Notes under the pieces: model-generated
Told to the model about the DNA's origin: nothing
The model's database searches: none
What the model saw: only the letters and a program-made list of their open reading frames with translations
Made by a program: the position numbers and the translations under genes
Assembly (NCBI GenBank): GCA_900078405.1
Contig: FLTS01000001.1
Span: 2,442,626 to 2,506,625, forward strand
Direction: 5' to 3'
From: an uncultured Stenotrophomonas sp.
GTDB taxonomy: Bacteria > Pseudomonadota > Gammaproteobacteria > Xanthomonadales > Xanthomonadaceae
Length of the DNA: 64,000 bases
Shown here: one piece after another, positions 63,919-64,000 of the stretch
How positions within the stretch are numbered: position 1 is the first letter of the stretch
How the letters are laid out: every line of letters starts with the position of its first letter

Positions 63919-64000
63919 ACGCCACCGCCGCTGGTGGCCGTTTCCCGTGCGGCAGGTATATCGGGCTGCATCGGGCTACCATCGGGGCCCGGCCGGCGCC

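Overview
The window spans the chromosomal replication origin of a high-GC gammaproteobacterium of the Xanthomonadaceae (a Stenotrophomonas, Pseudoxanthomonas or Xanthomonas relative). The evidence is the order rpmH-dnaA-dnaN-recF-gyrB followed by a TPR gene, tonB, exbB, exbD1, exbD2 and pdxJ, which is the arrangement known at the start of Xanthomonas chromosomes. Large sugar-type TonB-dependent receptors and many GTAG-headed palindromic (REP-like) intergenic repeats of the kind described in Stenotrophomonas agree with this. Genus is an inference from gene order and protein style only.

Layout. 1-3412 (minus): the start of recB and all of recC. 3648-7789 (plus): a complete mlaFEDCBA phospholipid-transport operon including mlaA. 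7937-9596 (minus): rmuC and a 31-codon glutathione peroxidase remnant. 9716-16490: a DUF488 protein, an APC amino-acid permease, a membrane dipeptidase, rlmI, a TerC-type membrane protein behind a yybP-ykoY (Mn2+) riboswitch, and a rhomboid protease. 16583-26204 (minus): glpQ, an ABC-F ATPase, mnmE, a deacetylase/caspase/TPR lipoprotein, yidC, rnpA and rpmH. 26457-33337 (plus): dnaA, dnaN, recF and gyrB. 33489-39108 (plus): a CPBP protease, an M48 lipoprotein peptidase and the TPR-TonB-ExbB-ExbD1-ExbD2 energiser. 39339-45641: pdxJ, a small membrane protein, a cardiolipin synthase, a radical SAM protein, fbp and an aromatic aminotransferase. 45802-63918: two TonB-dependent receptors, the second inside a uronate/acidic-polysaccharide locus made of eda and kdgK, a 914-aa receptor, a 1268-aa LamG protein, a cysteine-dioxygenase-like cupin, two secreted esterases, a hydratase and a TRAP transporter.

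How the genes work together. The origin region carries DnaA boxes, AT-rich stretches and three parS-like sites. The sequences on either side of dnaN are diverged inverted copies of one another (68 of 94 positions identical without gaps, plus a pair of facing DnaA boxes in each), so the origin looks like two opposed modules around dnaN. The TonB energiser would power both receptors. In the right-hand locus the receptor, surface or periplasmic depolymerase and esterases would take up and break down an acidic polysaccharide. The TRAP system would import the released acid, and KdgK and Eda would convert 2-keto-3-deoxygluconate through KDPG to pyruvate and glyceraldehyde-3-phosphate. An almost identical 18-bp operator-like site lies before kdgK and before the receptor gene, and a half-conserved copy lies before the hydratase.

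Repeats. About thirteen GTAG-headed palindromic elements sit between genes. In five genes the stop codon falls at the GTAG head of the repeat. No tRNA, rRNA, CRISPR array, insertion sequence or prophage was recognised.
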